Below are positions 1-11,410 of a stretch of DNA of 64,000 nucleotides, in pieces. The translations under genes were made by a program, and so were the position numbers. Origin of the DNA: Hippophae tibetana (Eukaryota; Streptophyta; Magnoliopsida; Rosales; Elaeagnaceae). The stretch covers positions 49,193,814 to 49,257,813 of the forward strand of contig CM072806.1 in assembly GCA_037013495.1 (NCBI GenBank). The letters are read 5' to 3'. Below the pieces are notes generated by a model, which was not told the origin of the DNA, made no database searches, and saw only the letters and a list, made by a program, of their open reading frames with translations. Within the stretch, counting starts at the first letter, position 1, and every line of letters starts with the position of its first letter.

Positions 1-289
1 GTGTGTGCGCATTATTGATCAACAATAACAAACCTTACGTAGAGAAAGACATAAACACTAAGTAAAATAAATAAACTATGTGTTTTCCCTTGAGAATGCC
101 AACAAAGACACAAAGGACTAGAAGACTTACATCATCCAATCATTTCATCTTGAGACTTAGTAAAATTTTGTAGTCCTTGGTGGATTATTCCATCATGTCA
201 TAAGTGTCATTGCACTTTGCTCCTTCCTGGTAGTTTTTATCAATAGCCAGTGTTGTAGACTTAAGGTCCCTAAAATGAGAAAATCTGAG
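1..289. other. No gene seen; AT-rich repeat-type sequence
   Basis: No open reading frame or repeat signature that I can name. It probably belongs to the Gypsy-derived mosaic that follows. Confidence 0.3.
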
Positions 290-545
290 TTTGCTTGGAT
301 GGGACGTAGAAGTTGTAGTAACTCCTCAACCAGGGGAATAGTTGATAACTATTCATATGTCAATCAAGGCACATAGATGTGGGATGAATAAGTTGTAACA
401 ACTCCTAAACTCAACACATAGTTGTTATTGATCCATAGGTCAGTCAAAGCTCATAGTGGTGAGGTGCAAAAGTTGTAGCAACTCCAAAATCTAGGGTGTA
501 GTTGTTGCCAATCTAAAGGTTAGTTAGGACTCATTATCAGAATTT
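290..545. repeat. Tandem repeat, about 80-bp unit, three diverged copies
   Basis: The core AGTTGTAGTAACTCC recurs at 310, 391 (AGTTGTAACAACTCC) and 471 (AGTTGTAGCAACTCC), a period of 80-81 bp. Each is followed by related text ending in a CATAG/GTAGTTGTT block. The copies are clearly diverged, so the array is old. It lies in Gypsy-derived sequence. Confidence 0.6.
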
Positions 546-979
546 ATCATCATAGGAGATAGAAAGCCTATTTAGCTTCTCAACGCATTGGTTTTAGTGT
601 GGATTGTAGAGCTTATAATTAGGGTGCATCCTACCTTTAACAATAGGTACTAGCTTCTATAAATATTGGACTCTCATCTCAAGGATGTGAAGTGCACTTA
701 TAGGGTTATTACGATCTTTGATTTATCAAAGAAATGAACTTGAGGATATTGGCATTTAAACTTTTATAGTCAACACATCTCAGTCCCTTGTCTTTTGGAC
801 TTTCCCTATACTTATCTAATATCATGAATGTAGATGAAGTATAGTTCTTTTATCCATTCAATGAGAAGTGTCCCTTTTATTTATGAATTCAAATTACAAA
901 TTGAAATCTAAACCAAAGTCTATGAATTTGAAACACAACAATTAAAATAAGGAAAAAGTAGAACAAGGCTAGTGTGGTG
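546..979 (-). mobile_element. Ty3-Gypsy pol remnant with a reverse transcriptase motif
   Basis: On the minus strand around 752-800 the translation PKDKGLRCVDYKSLNA resembles the Gypsy reverse transcriptase motif (K-D-G-x-x-R-x-C-V-D-Y-R-x-L-N). Flanking sequence is decayed. It is on the same strand as the protease remnant at 1,371-1,852 and probably the same element, with the solo LTR at 980 inserted between. It is a fossil with many breaks. Confidence 0.5.
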
Positions 980-1365
980 TGTTTAGAAATGCCCAACCCA
1001 TTCAAGAAAAATCATCAACCCAAGATGGAAGGCGAATCACCCAAAATGTCCTACCTGTAGACTAGCCCAAGCTCAGTGATCAACCTAAGCTCAATGATCA
1101 ATCTAAGCTCAATGATCAACCCGAGCTCGATGATCAACCCGAGCTCAATGATTAACTCGAGCTAGAGTTGACCTCAACCCATGATATGTTGTAATTTATA
1201 CCAATTATACACCTATGAAATAAATATATGTACACATTATGTAACTGATACGTGTATCTATAATGTTTTATAAATATATGGACCTCTTATGGGATTCACA
1301 TATTCAGGAAATTGTCTTAACTTCTCTCTAAGTTCTCTCTCTAAAAAACAGTTTTAATCTTAATA
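980..1365 (+). mobile_element. Solo LTR, same family as the 41.3-kb Tat element LTR
   Basis: It starts TGTTTAGAAAT and ends near a CTCTCTCT...TTAATCTTAATA stretch. It matches the minus strand of the LTR at 41,337-41,757 over most of its length: the start, the GATGGAAG...GTCCTACC block, the ATGTACACATTATRTAACTG block, the TATA region TTTATAAATATATGGACC and the TTGTCTTAACTT block. The flanks TGGTG (975-979) and GGGTG (1,366-1,370) differ at one base and look like a 5-bp target-site duplication. The related stretch at 3,579-3,620 lacks the LTR and serves as the unfilled site. Confidence 0.75.
1070..1159 (+). repeat. 18-bp tandem repeat inside the solo LTR
   Basis: Five units of AGCTCAATGATCAACCYG start at 1,070, 1,088, 1,106, 1,124 and 1,142 with an exact 18-bp period and few differences. 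The related LTR at 41.3 kb has a less regular form of the same block. It lies in the U3-like part, upstream of the TATA region. Confidence 0.8.
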
Positions 1366-1370
1366 GGGTG

Positions 1371-1852
1371 CATTGTGTTTTTGTTACTTCGGATTTTATT
1401 TTTTTTCTGTTCACACTCCCAAGGTATAGCATGCATTGGCCACTTTTTGTTCATCTAGTACTATTCTCACTCCACTTTCTATAGGGAACTTTAGAGCAAG
1501 ATGGTAAGTGAAGGCCACAGATCAAGCTACATGCATGAACAATTGCCCCAAAATCCCATTGTATAGTGATGGGTAGTTTACTATAAGAAAGTCCATTATG
1601 AATTTTTTTCATACTAGTGCACTACTTTATTGTGACTAGTAAAGTCATGCATCGTTCAAGGGTCATTGAAGATCTAGAGAATCCAATAATGGAGTGATCA
1701 TTGGGATTAGTGAATTAGGGAGCTTCATAGCATTCTATACTTGAGAGAACATGATGTCAATTAAGTTTTTAGTGCCAATTAGAATAATGTGCAGGTTTAT
1801 ATTCACCACTGAGAAGGTAATTTCCAATGCATTAAAATAGGGATGAAGTAGT
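1371..1852 (-). mobile_element. Ty3-Gypsy protease-region remnant, copy A
   Basis: This stretch is about 80% like 3,615-4,098, where the minus-strand translation shows a Gypsy-type aspartic protease region. It shares the blocks TGCATTGTGTTTTTGTT, GGGAACTTTAG and AAGGGTCATTGAA. It is a broken fossil. Confidence 0.6.
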
Positions 1853-1859
1853 CTACTAG

Positions 1860-3578
1860 TGATAAACATAATTTAGACCTATCATTTTTGACTTTTTAAA
1901 TTATTTATTTTACTTTTATATTGTTTTAGATGTTATTTACATGATTCTTAGGTTAAAGGTTTTATCAAAGAACTCTACACAAAGATGAAAAAAATTGAAA
2001 ATGGGGTCATTAATGGAAATGCACATAAGTCGGAACAAAAATGATTTTCAAAAGTCAAGAACTTATATGTGTGTCATGGTATGACATTACTTGTGTTGCA
2101 CAGGGATGCTCTTGGGTTCAAACTGGACATTTTAAGATTTTAACACTCGTCGTAGTGAGACATTATCTATGTCGCAGCACAAGGCTCTCGAGTCCACTTG
2201 TGTTTTTTGAAGATTTGTGCACATCACGATCCATTCTTTTCCTCCCTACAGCATGGTTTTCTCGAATTGCATTTGAAGAAACAAAAATCAAAGTACATCG
2301 CGGTGCACAAAAACTCATGCAATGCCTTAAGTAGAAAATATTGCCATAAGCCATAATATGCATTCAAAACGTGTTTACCCTATGTTTTAGCCTATAAATA
2401 CAACCCTAATCTCTTTAAAATACATATCATTTGGCCACACACTAGCCACCAGCTCCCATAGTTGTTACACACCGTGCATATACAGATACATAAAGGAAAC
2501 TTCTCAATTATAAAAAAGATCCAAGGATTTAAAAAAGGTAGTGACAATCCGTTTAGAAATCAAGACTCATATTTATCAAGAGGGGTATTTTTATTATTAT
2601 ATCATTTATTTCTCATTATAACCTGATGTTTTTTGTAGTTGAATTAACTTTTGTCAACTTAACTATGACTCGTTAATTTCTGTAATATGGGATTTTAGTT
2701 TTTGTTTCTAATGATTAGAAGAACAATTTTTATGGTTTCAATAAATAAAAGTTTTTTTTATTTCTTATCTATATTCTTAAAATCTTTAATTATAAATTAA
2801 TGATGAACCAAGTTTTGATTTATAATTAAAGAAAATATTTTAAAATTAAGCATTAGAAACATTATTTGTGCTTAATTGCACATTAATGAATGAAAGTTTA
2901 ATTTCATTTCATTTACCAATTTCAAGTCTCACCATGAAAGTTGTTGATTATTGAGATTAAATTAGATGGTTAAAAATATATTTAATTATAAATAATAATG
3001 GACCAAATCTTAATTTATAATTCAATAATATATTTACCTTTCGTTTACCAATTAATTAATTTGAAGCCCAACAAATCAAGTTATTAATTAATTGTGGATC
3101 TTGATTTATACAATTTTCTGAGTTTTTCAATTAGTCAATTTTCAAGCCCGATCCAAGAAATCATTGATTAATTGAGAATTATATAGACTCACCATAACCG
3201 TGGGGGTTTCTATATTTAAAAAAAATATTAAATCTAACTTATTATTTGAATAATTTAATTTGTTCTTTACATGAAATGTTATACTCGCTAAAATACCATA
3301 TATGTTCAACATCATATTTTTGGACAAAACTTTACTTGCTATAAGTTAGTTTAGATACTATCTTAGTTATTAATTTAATTTAAAATTTACAATCTTTTTC
3401 TACTAATCGATAATTGATAGAATATTTAAGATTTGTTTGAATTATTTTAAGAAATAATTTGACTTTTTAAAATAATAAGCTAATTCTTTTAAAGACCAAC
3501 CTCAGGGTAACTTATCATTAATCTACTAGTGATTTGTGCACTTATGAGCAATTAACATTTGTGCATCAAGTTTCAACA
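1860..3578 (+). mobile_element. Large solo-LTR-like element (about 1.7 kb)
   Basis: It begins TGATAAACATAATTTAGACC, close to the start of the confirmed LTR at 55,355-57,370 (minus strand, TGATAACTATATTTT), and ends TTTCAACA. A TATA box (TATAAATA, 2,393-2,400) lies mid-element. Near the end, 3,506-3,545 carries the GGGTAACTTATCATTA...GTGCACTTAT motif seen in the other large LTRs of the window. A clean target-site duplication was not found, so the ends are provisional. Protease-region sequence flanks it on both sides. Confidence 0.45.
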
Positions 3579-5040
3579 ATTAAAATAAGGGAAAACTAAA
3601 ACAAGCTACTTGGGTACATTGTGTTTTTGTTCCTTATGATTTTATTTTGTCCCATTCGACTTCCAAGGCATAGCATTCCTTAGACACTTTTTGTTCTCAT
3701 AGTATTGTTCCTGACCCACTATCTGTGGGGAACTTTAGGACAATATGGTAAGTGGAGGCAACAACTCAGGCTACATGCAAGAAAGATAGCCCCAAAATCT
3801 CATTGCATGGTGATGGGAAATTTACTGTAAGGAAGTTTACCATTAATGTTTTCATACTAGTGTCACCCCATTATGATTGGTAAAGTCATGCATCCTTCAA
3901 GGGTCATTGAAAATCTAGATAATCCCACTAATAGGGTGGTCATTAGGCTCAGTAGTTGAGTAAGCTTCATAGCTTTCCATACTTCAAAGAACAAGATGAC
4001 AACTGAGCTATTAATGTCAATTAAAATTCTGTGCAAGTTTATATTTTCCATTGGAAGAGTGACTACCAATGCATCAGTGTGAGGATGAAGTAGCCTATAA
4101 GCTTCCTTTTTCAAAAAAAACTTATTTTTGAGCTTATCAGCCTAAGATCTTTATTTAGGCCATACATAAAAATGATGTGGAGGGCCTCTTGGTAGGTCTC
4201 CCTCATATGTGCCTTATGGGTATTACTAGAATCCCCTCATGTAGGACCATCCATGATGACCCAAACCACTTGCACTTCCTATCCAGGTGCATGTTTTCAC
4301 TCCCTAAGAAGAAAGACATGACATTGTTCTGGTCTTCCATTATGTAAAAAATCTCTTAGTTTTCCCCTCATGATAAGGTTCTCAATTTTGTCCTTCAAAT
4401 CTCGAAATTCTTCAGTTAAGTACCTTAAGTCCCTATGGAATTTACAATATTGATTTTTATTTTAGTAAAAATCCTTAAGTTTCTTAGGCCAATGTATTAT
4501 ACGCTGGTTTTCAACTTGCATAAAGAGAGTTTCCTTGTGCATTATCAAAGGTGCAAAAGTACTAAAATTTGGACTAGTGTAGCCATAGCTTGTCCCCTAT
4601 CTTTCTCATCTCTACTATCGCACCAGGATCTTTTATTCCTTAAGGGTTTGAGCTCATCCTTGACTTAGGCTTATGGTTTTGTACTTTCTTTAATGGGGAG
4701 GTCATTGACTCTCCTATTGTAGGTCATTTCTTCGATGTTAAGATATGTATTTACCAACTAAATGGTCGTCGTGTTCGGAAATATTTTGTCATATCCCTCC
4801 AGAGAGGTCCTTCACAAAAAGTGTAATGTTCTGTACTTACAGACATTGAATCAGAACATTTTGTCACTTGGATTTTCTCACCGCTGAATCTGTCAAAAAA
4901 TTCCTTCAGGGTATCATCCTTCCCTTGATGTCAAGTCATCAAGGGTGCTATTATTTTTGGTCTTATTTATTTTTCAAATAATAGGAAAGGAATTGTTTTC
5001 CAGACTCAATGAATGCACCAATTTTTTTAGGCTTGAGGGT
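3579..5040 (-). mobile_element. Tat-like Ty3-Gypsy gag-protease remnant
   Basis: On the minus strand 3,863-4,114 reads DALVVTLPMENINLHRILID, the Gypsy protease fold around its active-site strand. The stretch 4,085-5,040 is gag sequence in the same orientation, being the inverted copy of the gag at 6,543-7,498. Gag to protease runs right to left, as expected for a minus-strand element. It is a broken fossil. Confidence 0.65.
4085..5040. repeat. Left arm of a 956-bp inverted repeat
   Basis: The reverse complement matches 6,543-7,498 base for base except for scattered single differences; by eye it is about 98-99% identical in the segments compared, with equal arm lengths. The content is Gypsy gag sequence. 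Confidence 0.9.
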
Positions 5041-5109
5041 CCAATTAAATGCCATCTTAATAATAAAAGGAGAAACATGTATATTTTATGTTTGATGTAA
5101 AATAGTTCA

Positions 5110-5618
5110 TGTTATGTAGCGCGATATAAGAAATCTTAGTCACCAAATAACTCGTAGGCCAATCCAATAAGTAATAAGTATAAATATTGGATAAATATAT
5201 AACAGGATAAGCAATTGATAATTAATTTCTTAATGATCTAATAATGAGATAATTAAGGAGATATAGCTCTCACGTTAAGATAAGTTTATTATTAAGGGTA
5301 ATGATCATCAATATATATATATATATATTTCCTCTTATGTATATACATCACAACTCATTATTCAACATAACTTCAAATAACTAGAAATAACTTAAGACAC
5401 TTAAATTTATATTTTCTCTCTAAATTCTTTTTGTATTTCAAGGAGAGACACTAGTTTTCTCCTTCTTTTCACGACCTGGATTTACTTTAGCATTGGAGGG
5501 CCAAAGATCATAACATCCAATGGCGTTCTAAGATTCTAACAGTGTGTTCTCTATTCTCAGGTCCACAGGAGGGATAAGTGCATCCAATCATTGGTGTTGA
5601 CAACAATAGGTATCAACA
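5110..5618 (+). mobile_element. 5' LTR of a plus-strand Gypsy element
   Basis: It starts TGTTATGTAGCGCGATATAAG and ends GGTATCAACA. Directly after it, 5,619-5,636 (TTAGCGCCACATGTAGG) resembles the primer-binding site of many plant Gypsy elements (TTGGCGCC...). Gag follows on the same strand. No matching 3' LTR was found in the window. Confidence 0.6.
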
Positions 5619-7498
5619 TTTAGCGCCACATGTAGGAAAGAATGTGCTCTATAAGTTGAATCACAACTAGAGAGAAAAAGATTTTTTATAGTGTTCTTTC
5701 ATGTTCTAGACTAGGTAGTATTTGAAGAAAAGACCCTAAATATTTAGAGAAAAAATGCACCAAAATAACTTCATTATGTCCAACAAGTCATGCAACTACC
5801 TATACAGGTTGCCAACCCTACCTAAACACAATGGAGAATGTGCTCCGTACTATCTTGGAGCACCTACTTGGGTCATAAGCCCCTAAACCAAAAGACATCC
5901 ATGTAGCATCTTTCAATTCCCATAGTGGTTCAGATCCATTCCATAGCCACACAGGCTCAAATCTAAGATGCAATCTATCCTAATGAGGTTTAAGTCCATG
6001 GGTTAGATAAATAACTTTTCCTTGTATGGTTCAATCCAGAGTAGTTCACTCGTAGAGGCTTAGACCCCCATCTTTCTGTCCGTCCATCTTGGACCATTTT
6101 GGGTTCACTAGTCCTAACTTGCGTGAGCACCTTGAAACCCACAAATGAGGTCAATCTATATATTCAAGTCATGGAGACAATGTTACTTCAGTAGCCAATG
6201 ATGACCTAAATGACAATCAACCAGGAGATGTACACATGATCTTTCGTCCCATTATTGATCGATTAGTTGTCCAATTACAAGAGTTATAGTAAAGATTGAA
6301 TAAGGGTAGACTCCTAAACTTGGCTATTTCTAATGAGTTCCCCATTCACACTAGAAATCATAATCATCCCACTTTCAGATAAATTCAAGATGCCCAATGT
6401 GAGTTCCTACGATTGTAACAAGGGCTTGCTGGAACACCTTGATAACTTCAAAGGATTGATGGACCTTTATGCTTACAGCGAGGAAATCAGGTGTCGAGCC
6501 TTTTAACTCACCCTTATTGACAAAGCCTAGGCTTGGTATTGTACCCTCAAGCCTAAAAAAATTGGTGCATTCATTGAGTCTGGAAAACAATTCCTTTCCT
6601 ATTATTTGAAAAATAAATAAGACCAAAAATAATAGCACCCTTGATGACTTGACATCAAGGGAAGGATGATACCTTGAAGGAATTTTTTGACAGATTCAGC
6701 GGTGAGAAAATCCAAGTGACAAAATGTTCTGATTCAATGTCTGTAAGTACAGAACATTACACTTTTTGTGAAGGACCTCTCTGGAGGGATATGACAAAAT
6801 ATTTCCGAACACGACGACCATTTAGTTGGTAAATACATATCTTAACATCGAAGAAATGACCTACAATAGGAGAGTCAATGACCTCCCCATTAAAGAAAGT
6901 ACAAAACCATAAGCCTAAGTTAAGGATGAGCTCAAACCCTTAAGGAATAAAAGATCCTGGTGCGATAGTAGAGATGAGAAGGATAGGGGACAAGCTATGG
7001 CTACACTAGTCCAAATTTTAGTACTTTTGCACCTTTGATAATGCACAAGGAAACTCTCTTTATGCAAGTTGAAAACCAGCGTATAATACATTAGCCTAAG
7101 AAACTTAAGGATTTTTACTAAAATAAAAATCAATATTGTAAATTCCATAGGGACTTAAGGTACTTAACTGAAGAATTTCGAGATTTGAAGGACAAAATTG
7201 AGAACCTTATCATGAGGGGAAAACTAACAGAGTTTTTACATAATGGAAGACCAGAACAATGTCATGTCTTTGTTCTTAGGGAGTGAAAACATGCACCTGG
7301 ATAGGAAGTGCAAGTGGTTTGGGTCATCATGGATGGTCCTACATGAGGGGATTCTAGTAATACCCATAAGGCACATATGAGGGAGACCTACCAAGAGGCC
7401 CTCCACATCATTTTTATGTATGGCCCAAATAAAGATCTTAGGCTGATAAGCTCAAAAATAATTTTTTTTTGAAAAAGGAAGCTTATAGGCTACTTCAT
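5619..7498 (+). mobile_element. Gypsy leader and gag remnant, plus strand
   Basis: After the primer-binding site comes an untranslated leader, then gag-like sequence from about 6,390: EHLDNFKGLMDLYAYSEEI and CRAF match the Gypsy gag pattern (HLxxFxxxMxLYGxSDxxxCRAF). Gag sequence from 6,543 on forms the right arm of the inverted repeat. It is broken, with several interruptions. Confidence 0.65.
6543..7498. repeat. Right arm of a 956-bp inverted repeat
   Basis: This is the mate of 4,085-5,040. The 1,502-bp spacer (5,041-6,542) contains the 5' LTR and leader of the plus-strand Gypsy element, so this arm continues that element's gag in the sense direction while the left arm is the displaced inverted copy. 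Confidence 0.9.
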
Positions 7499-7825
7499 TA
7501 ATCACTCGTATATGACCATTTAAAAACTTAATGGAAGATGTATATTTTGTTGGGTGGTTCACTATTTTTGAACAAATAAATGTTAAAATAACAACCATAC
7601 ACTCATAAATTTGCAACACGTACATCATGTGACAAATTTGCCTAAAAATTGTACTTACGGTTTAAATTAGACCAATGAAATACCTTAAATTAAATGTAAG
7701 ACCAATTAGATACCATCTTGATAATAAGGGGAAAAAGGGATACATTTTCTTTAATAAGAGGACCACTATAATATTAAACCCTCTTGTAGAACCATCATTG
7801 AAATTTCAATAGGCACACCAAACAA

Positions 7826-8122
7826 TGTTAGGATCTTCCAAATTCTAGGGAGAAAAGTTAGAGATAAGTTTGAGCAATTGATGCAATGAGTAGACTTCTT
7901 AAGATACCCACATATTTATAGGAATTTACATATATAAGTGTCATATTTATAGGGTGGATACATGATAATACATCAGAAAGGACGTAAAAGTAAAAATATA
8001 TTGATGAATAGGGGTCGACCACCTAAGGCTCGATCAGGCGGACGACCCTATATATACAATGGAGGGTAGGACTATCCCTCAAACTAGGATTATCACTTAC
8101 AAGGATTCTTTACATCCTAACA
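7826..8122 (-). mobile_element. Solo LTR with perfect AACAA flanks
   Basis: This 297-bp unit has matching inverted ends (TGTTAGGAT...ATCCTAACA) and is flanked on both sides by AACAA (7,821-7,825 and 8,123-8,127), a perfect 5-bp target-site duplication. On the minus strand it holds a TATA-like CCTATAAATATG followed by a CTCTAACTTTTCTCCC block, as LTR promoters do. No internal region is present, so it is a solo LTR. Confidence 0.85.
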
Positions 8123-8127
8123 AACAA

Positions 8128-8831
8128 CAGGAACAAAATTATAATCCATGAGTTAGATCTTATATCACTCAATGCATGATATTCAAAAAAATGGGGCATA
8201 AAAATATGAATATATCAATAAAAATTTGTAAATTAAATAGCTTGTTTGTCCTACTCAAAGACAGAACATATAAGGCATTGGGGAGTTACAGTCCAAGCTG
8301 GATTTCAATTTTTGAATAAATAAGATTTTACAATTTTTTCCCCACTTTAAAATGTTTGGATCCCTAATAAACTCATTCCTTCCCTGCTCTTTTCTTCTTC
8401 TTCTTGTCTATCCTTTCTCTTTCCTTATTCTTCTTACAAAGTTCATTTGTTATTGTCGCTTGCATGCTCATTATTTCTCCTCACTTTTCCTCCAATCATT
8501 AGGACATCACTTATTCACTTAGCACATATTTGTTTTGTAATGGGTATTTGTTTTGTAACAAGTGTTTCTCCAATCTCCACTTTGTTCTTTTAACCCCTAT
8601 TTGTTTTCTTTTTTTTTATTCTGGGACTAAGATATTATTTTCGCATTCATAATGTTTTGAATTTTCATACTCAAGCTACTACAATGATTTTTTTGTATAT
8701 TTATTTTATTTACTTTGATCTATTATTTTTATACGTCCAACTTTGTAATTGCTCAAAAAATATATGTAGTTGCTTTGTTGAAATCCTACTTTTAAGTCTT
8801 ATTACTTATAAGCCTTATTTACTATGTCTCT
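8128..8831. other. No gene seen
   Basis: AT-rich intergenic sequence with a pyrimidine-rich patch (about 8,380-8,450, CTTCTTCTTCTTG-type). No domain or repeat recognised. Confidence 0.4.
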
Positions 8832-9167
8832 TGTTAGATACTCAATCCTAACTTGACCCAATAAGATCTCATTGACTTAAGGGTTGTCCAGGCTTATAAG
8901 TAACATTATTGTCTTGCTCCTGGCCGATGTGGGACAATGATACTTAACAGCCCCATTTCACATGGCGGACAGAGGTGGACATAAGCACCATGTTGAGACT
9001 GTGGTAGAGCTTAGGGTCCAAGTACATAGAGACCAGGAGCATAGCTCTGATACCATTTTAGAAACCCAAATATAACTCAACCCAATAAGATCTCATTAAG
9101 TTAAGGGTTGACCAGGCTTATAAGCAGCATTGTTGCCTTGCTCTAGGCTGATGTGGGACAAGGAGAA
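8832..9167 (-). mobile_element. TRIM (terminal-repeat retrotransposon in miniature)
   Basis: The left terminal repeat (8,832-8,949, 118 bp) runs TGTTAGATACT...TACTTAACA. A similar repeat at about 9,056-9,166 lies in direct orientation; both carry the GATGTGGGAC and GGCTTATAAG blocks common in dicot TRIMs. On the minus strand the primer-binding site TGGTATCAGAGC (initiator tRNA-Met type) lies directly next to the right repeat (9,044-9,055). A polypurine tract GAAATGGGGC abuts the left repeat (about 8,950-8,959). It has no coding capacity, as is normal for TRIMs. Confidence 0.8.
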
Positions 9168-9781
9168 AGCAATAACCTATAGTGAACCTACGATCAGTGG
9201 GATCTCCTACCCAATCAGCATCAGAGAATGCACGAAGTACAAGAGGAGACTAAGTTGTGTAGAAAAGGCCATGGAAGAGAGTGCTATTCATATTTCTCAT
9301 AATGATGTCTTCCATGAATGCATGAAACACATCGAGATTGATTGTCACTTTATTTGTTCTCATCTTGTCAATGGTGCTCTCAAGATTTTCCCCGTCTCCT
9401 CCAACGATCAACTTGCAGATATCTTCACCAAGGCACTTCCTAAGGGATGCACTCGTAATTTGGTTAACAATCTCAAGTTGTTCTTACATTCATCTTGAGT
9501 TTGAGGGGGGTTGTTAATGTATATCTATTAATAGATTAATGTATATAATCTCAAAGAGATGAACTTTGATAAAAATAATATTAATTCTCTTGAACGGGAT
9601 TCAAGTTAACATTGTCCAATATAATCACATCATGTTAATGAACAAGTTTTAGAAACCAACAATGTTGGTTTCAATATTCATGGTTCATAAATATCATTTG
9701 CTAGAGTTCTCTCCAGAAAATGATAAAGTTTTTTGCTTTTCATTCTTTCTTTTTTAATATAATCCTCCAAAATATATAACA
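9168..9781 (+). mobile_element. Ty1-Copia 3' end: RNase H fragment and 3' LTR
   Basis: The plus strand from about 9,258 to 9,498 encodes HISHNDVFHECMKHIEIDCH and then DQLADIFTKALPKG, the C-terminal RNase H segment of Copia polyproteins. A second piece of the same domain (AFSDADWVGDPTDRR) sits beside it on the opposite strand at about 9,168-9,240, so the fossil is rearranged. The polypurine tract TTGAGGGGGG (9,501-9,510) precedes a probable 3' LTR at 9,512-9,781 (TGTTAATG...TATATAACA, 270 bp). Confidence 0.8.
9512..9781 (+). repeat. Copia 3' LTR
   Basis: It starts TGTTAATGTATATC right after a polypurine tract and ends ATATAACA, giving the usual TG...CA with short inverted ends TGTTA/TAACA. 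The 5' LTR is not in the window. Confidence 0.6.
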
Positions 9782-9867
9782 TTCCGAATAGGGTTAATAA
9801 TAAAATAGATGTGATATTTGAACTCATGAGAGGAATCCAAATTAATCACATAATGGTACTTTGTAAC

Positions 9868-11410
9868 AATAGCATGCTTTGAAAAATCTAACTACACATG
9901 TTGACAAAGTGATCCATATGAAAATTTTCCACAACAAATAATGCATAACTGCTTACAACTCAAGGCGAAATAGAAACCAATAAGTGGCTTGCAAAGCAAG
10001 CTTATGCTTTCAGAGATCATAATAAATCTAGCATATCATCTAACCATGATAAATTTATTGAAATTATCAAATTGTTTGGATTATTAAATATAAATATTGC
10101 TAATGTTACCTTAAATTGTGCTCCAACAAACTCAAAGTACACCTCTTTAATTATTTAAAAAGAGAGATTAAATATTATTGCAAGTAGTATTTGGGAACAA
10201 AAATACGTCAATAAGTTAAGGATGCAAAAAAAATCATTCTTGTTGATGAAGTTGTTAATTAGTTGAGTAAAGAGCATATTAAATTATCATGGGATTTAAT
10301 GATTATGAAAGTTTTACTAAATGTTCAACAAACTACAACTTTATTTCTCAAGGAGAAAATATGTTTCTAAACATAATATTTAAGTTAAGGATATCCAAGT
10401 CAAGGGTATGATGATGATAGTAACATATGTAGTGGGAAAAAATGGATTGCAAATTTTATTTATTAAAGATGGTCCATCTATACACTATATTAATTGCTTT
10501 GTATATCACCTTCGATTAATATTAGTTGTAGTTGCTAAAGATATCCATGATATATACATTTTTTCAAAGTTAAGCTCAATAGTCAATCTTGTAGGAGCTT
10601 AAGTCTTAGAACATAAATTAACAAGAGAAATTAAATTAATAGAATTGTTAAACCCTAAAAAATTGAGACAATAAGTGGAGCCAATTAAATTCACACTTTA
10701 CCATGACCTAGAGTTACAAAGTACATTTCTCATTTTGCTAATGTTAAAAGGTTAATAGAAACATTTGATGCATGTACTATTCTTAATAACCATGTAAAAA
10801 TTGGGCATAATTATAGTATAAGAATAAAAGCTAAAAGGTGTTCAAAACAATTAGATGTTGTCGAAGATTCAAAATTCTCAAAAATTTCATCTTTTCTAAT
10901 CGTGTTACATGAATTAGTTAAAGATGAAAAGTGAAATATATTTCTTAATTGACAAATTAATTTGTTTAGTATTGACTCTTCTTATATCTACTACAACCAC
11001 AAAATATGTATTCTCAAGTACGAAGCTTATCAAAACATCTCTTTGAAACAAAATAAAAGAAGAATTTTTAACTGATTATATGATTGTTTACTTTAAAAGA
11101 GATTTTACTAAAGGCATTCCTTTATATTTGATTATAAAAGAATCCTAAGCTTTGAAGCATCACAAAACTCCACTTAATTCTTTTTTCTATTGTCAAAGCT
11201 TGAGTTACTCACAAATGTGACATCTTTTCAAACTAAAACTTAAAAAAAAATAATTAGTTTTATGTTATTGTTATTGTTATTATTCTAGTCAATATTAATA
11301 AATTATGATGCTTATGAAGTTTTTTATAAATGTAATTAATTTTTGTGTGTTAGTATGTTACGAAAAACTTAGACTTTAACCACTTACAAAATATTCCTAG
11401 CTCCGCCCTG
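9868..11410 (+). pseudogene. hAT-family transposase remnant (DUF4371 / ZMYM1-like type)
   Basis: Translation in shifting frames follows the plant ZMYM1-like hAT transposase. An N-terminal stretch (THVDKVIHMK, about 9,900) is followed by LAKQAYAFRDHNKSS (about 9,995), a DUF4371 stretch ending VVVAKDIHDIYIFSKLSSI (10,408-10,602) and a C-terminal dimerisation segment STTTTKYVFSSTKLIKTSL (about 10,990-11,050). The right end CTAGCTCCGCCCTG (11,397-11,410) is a hAT-like terminal inverted repeat (CAGGGCGGAGCTAG read inward). The left terminus was not found and appears lost next to the Copia LTR. Many stops and shifts make it long inactive. Confidence 0.75.

Noticed and set aside
4435-7148. Two nearly identical 77-residue open frames on opposite strands (4,435-4,668 plus; 6,915-7,148 minus) as a conserved gene
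   Set aside because: They are mirror copies because they lie in the two arms of the inverted repeat, and both are antisense to gag.
9041-9056. TGGTATCAGAGC as a pararetroviral primer site or part of a tRNA gene
   Set aside because: It sits directly beside a short terminal repeat with a polypurine tract at the other repeat, the layout of a TRIM; no cloverleaf surrounds it.
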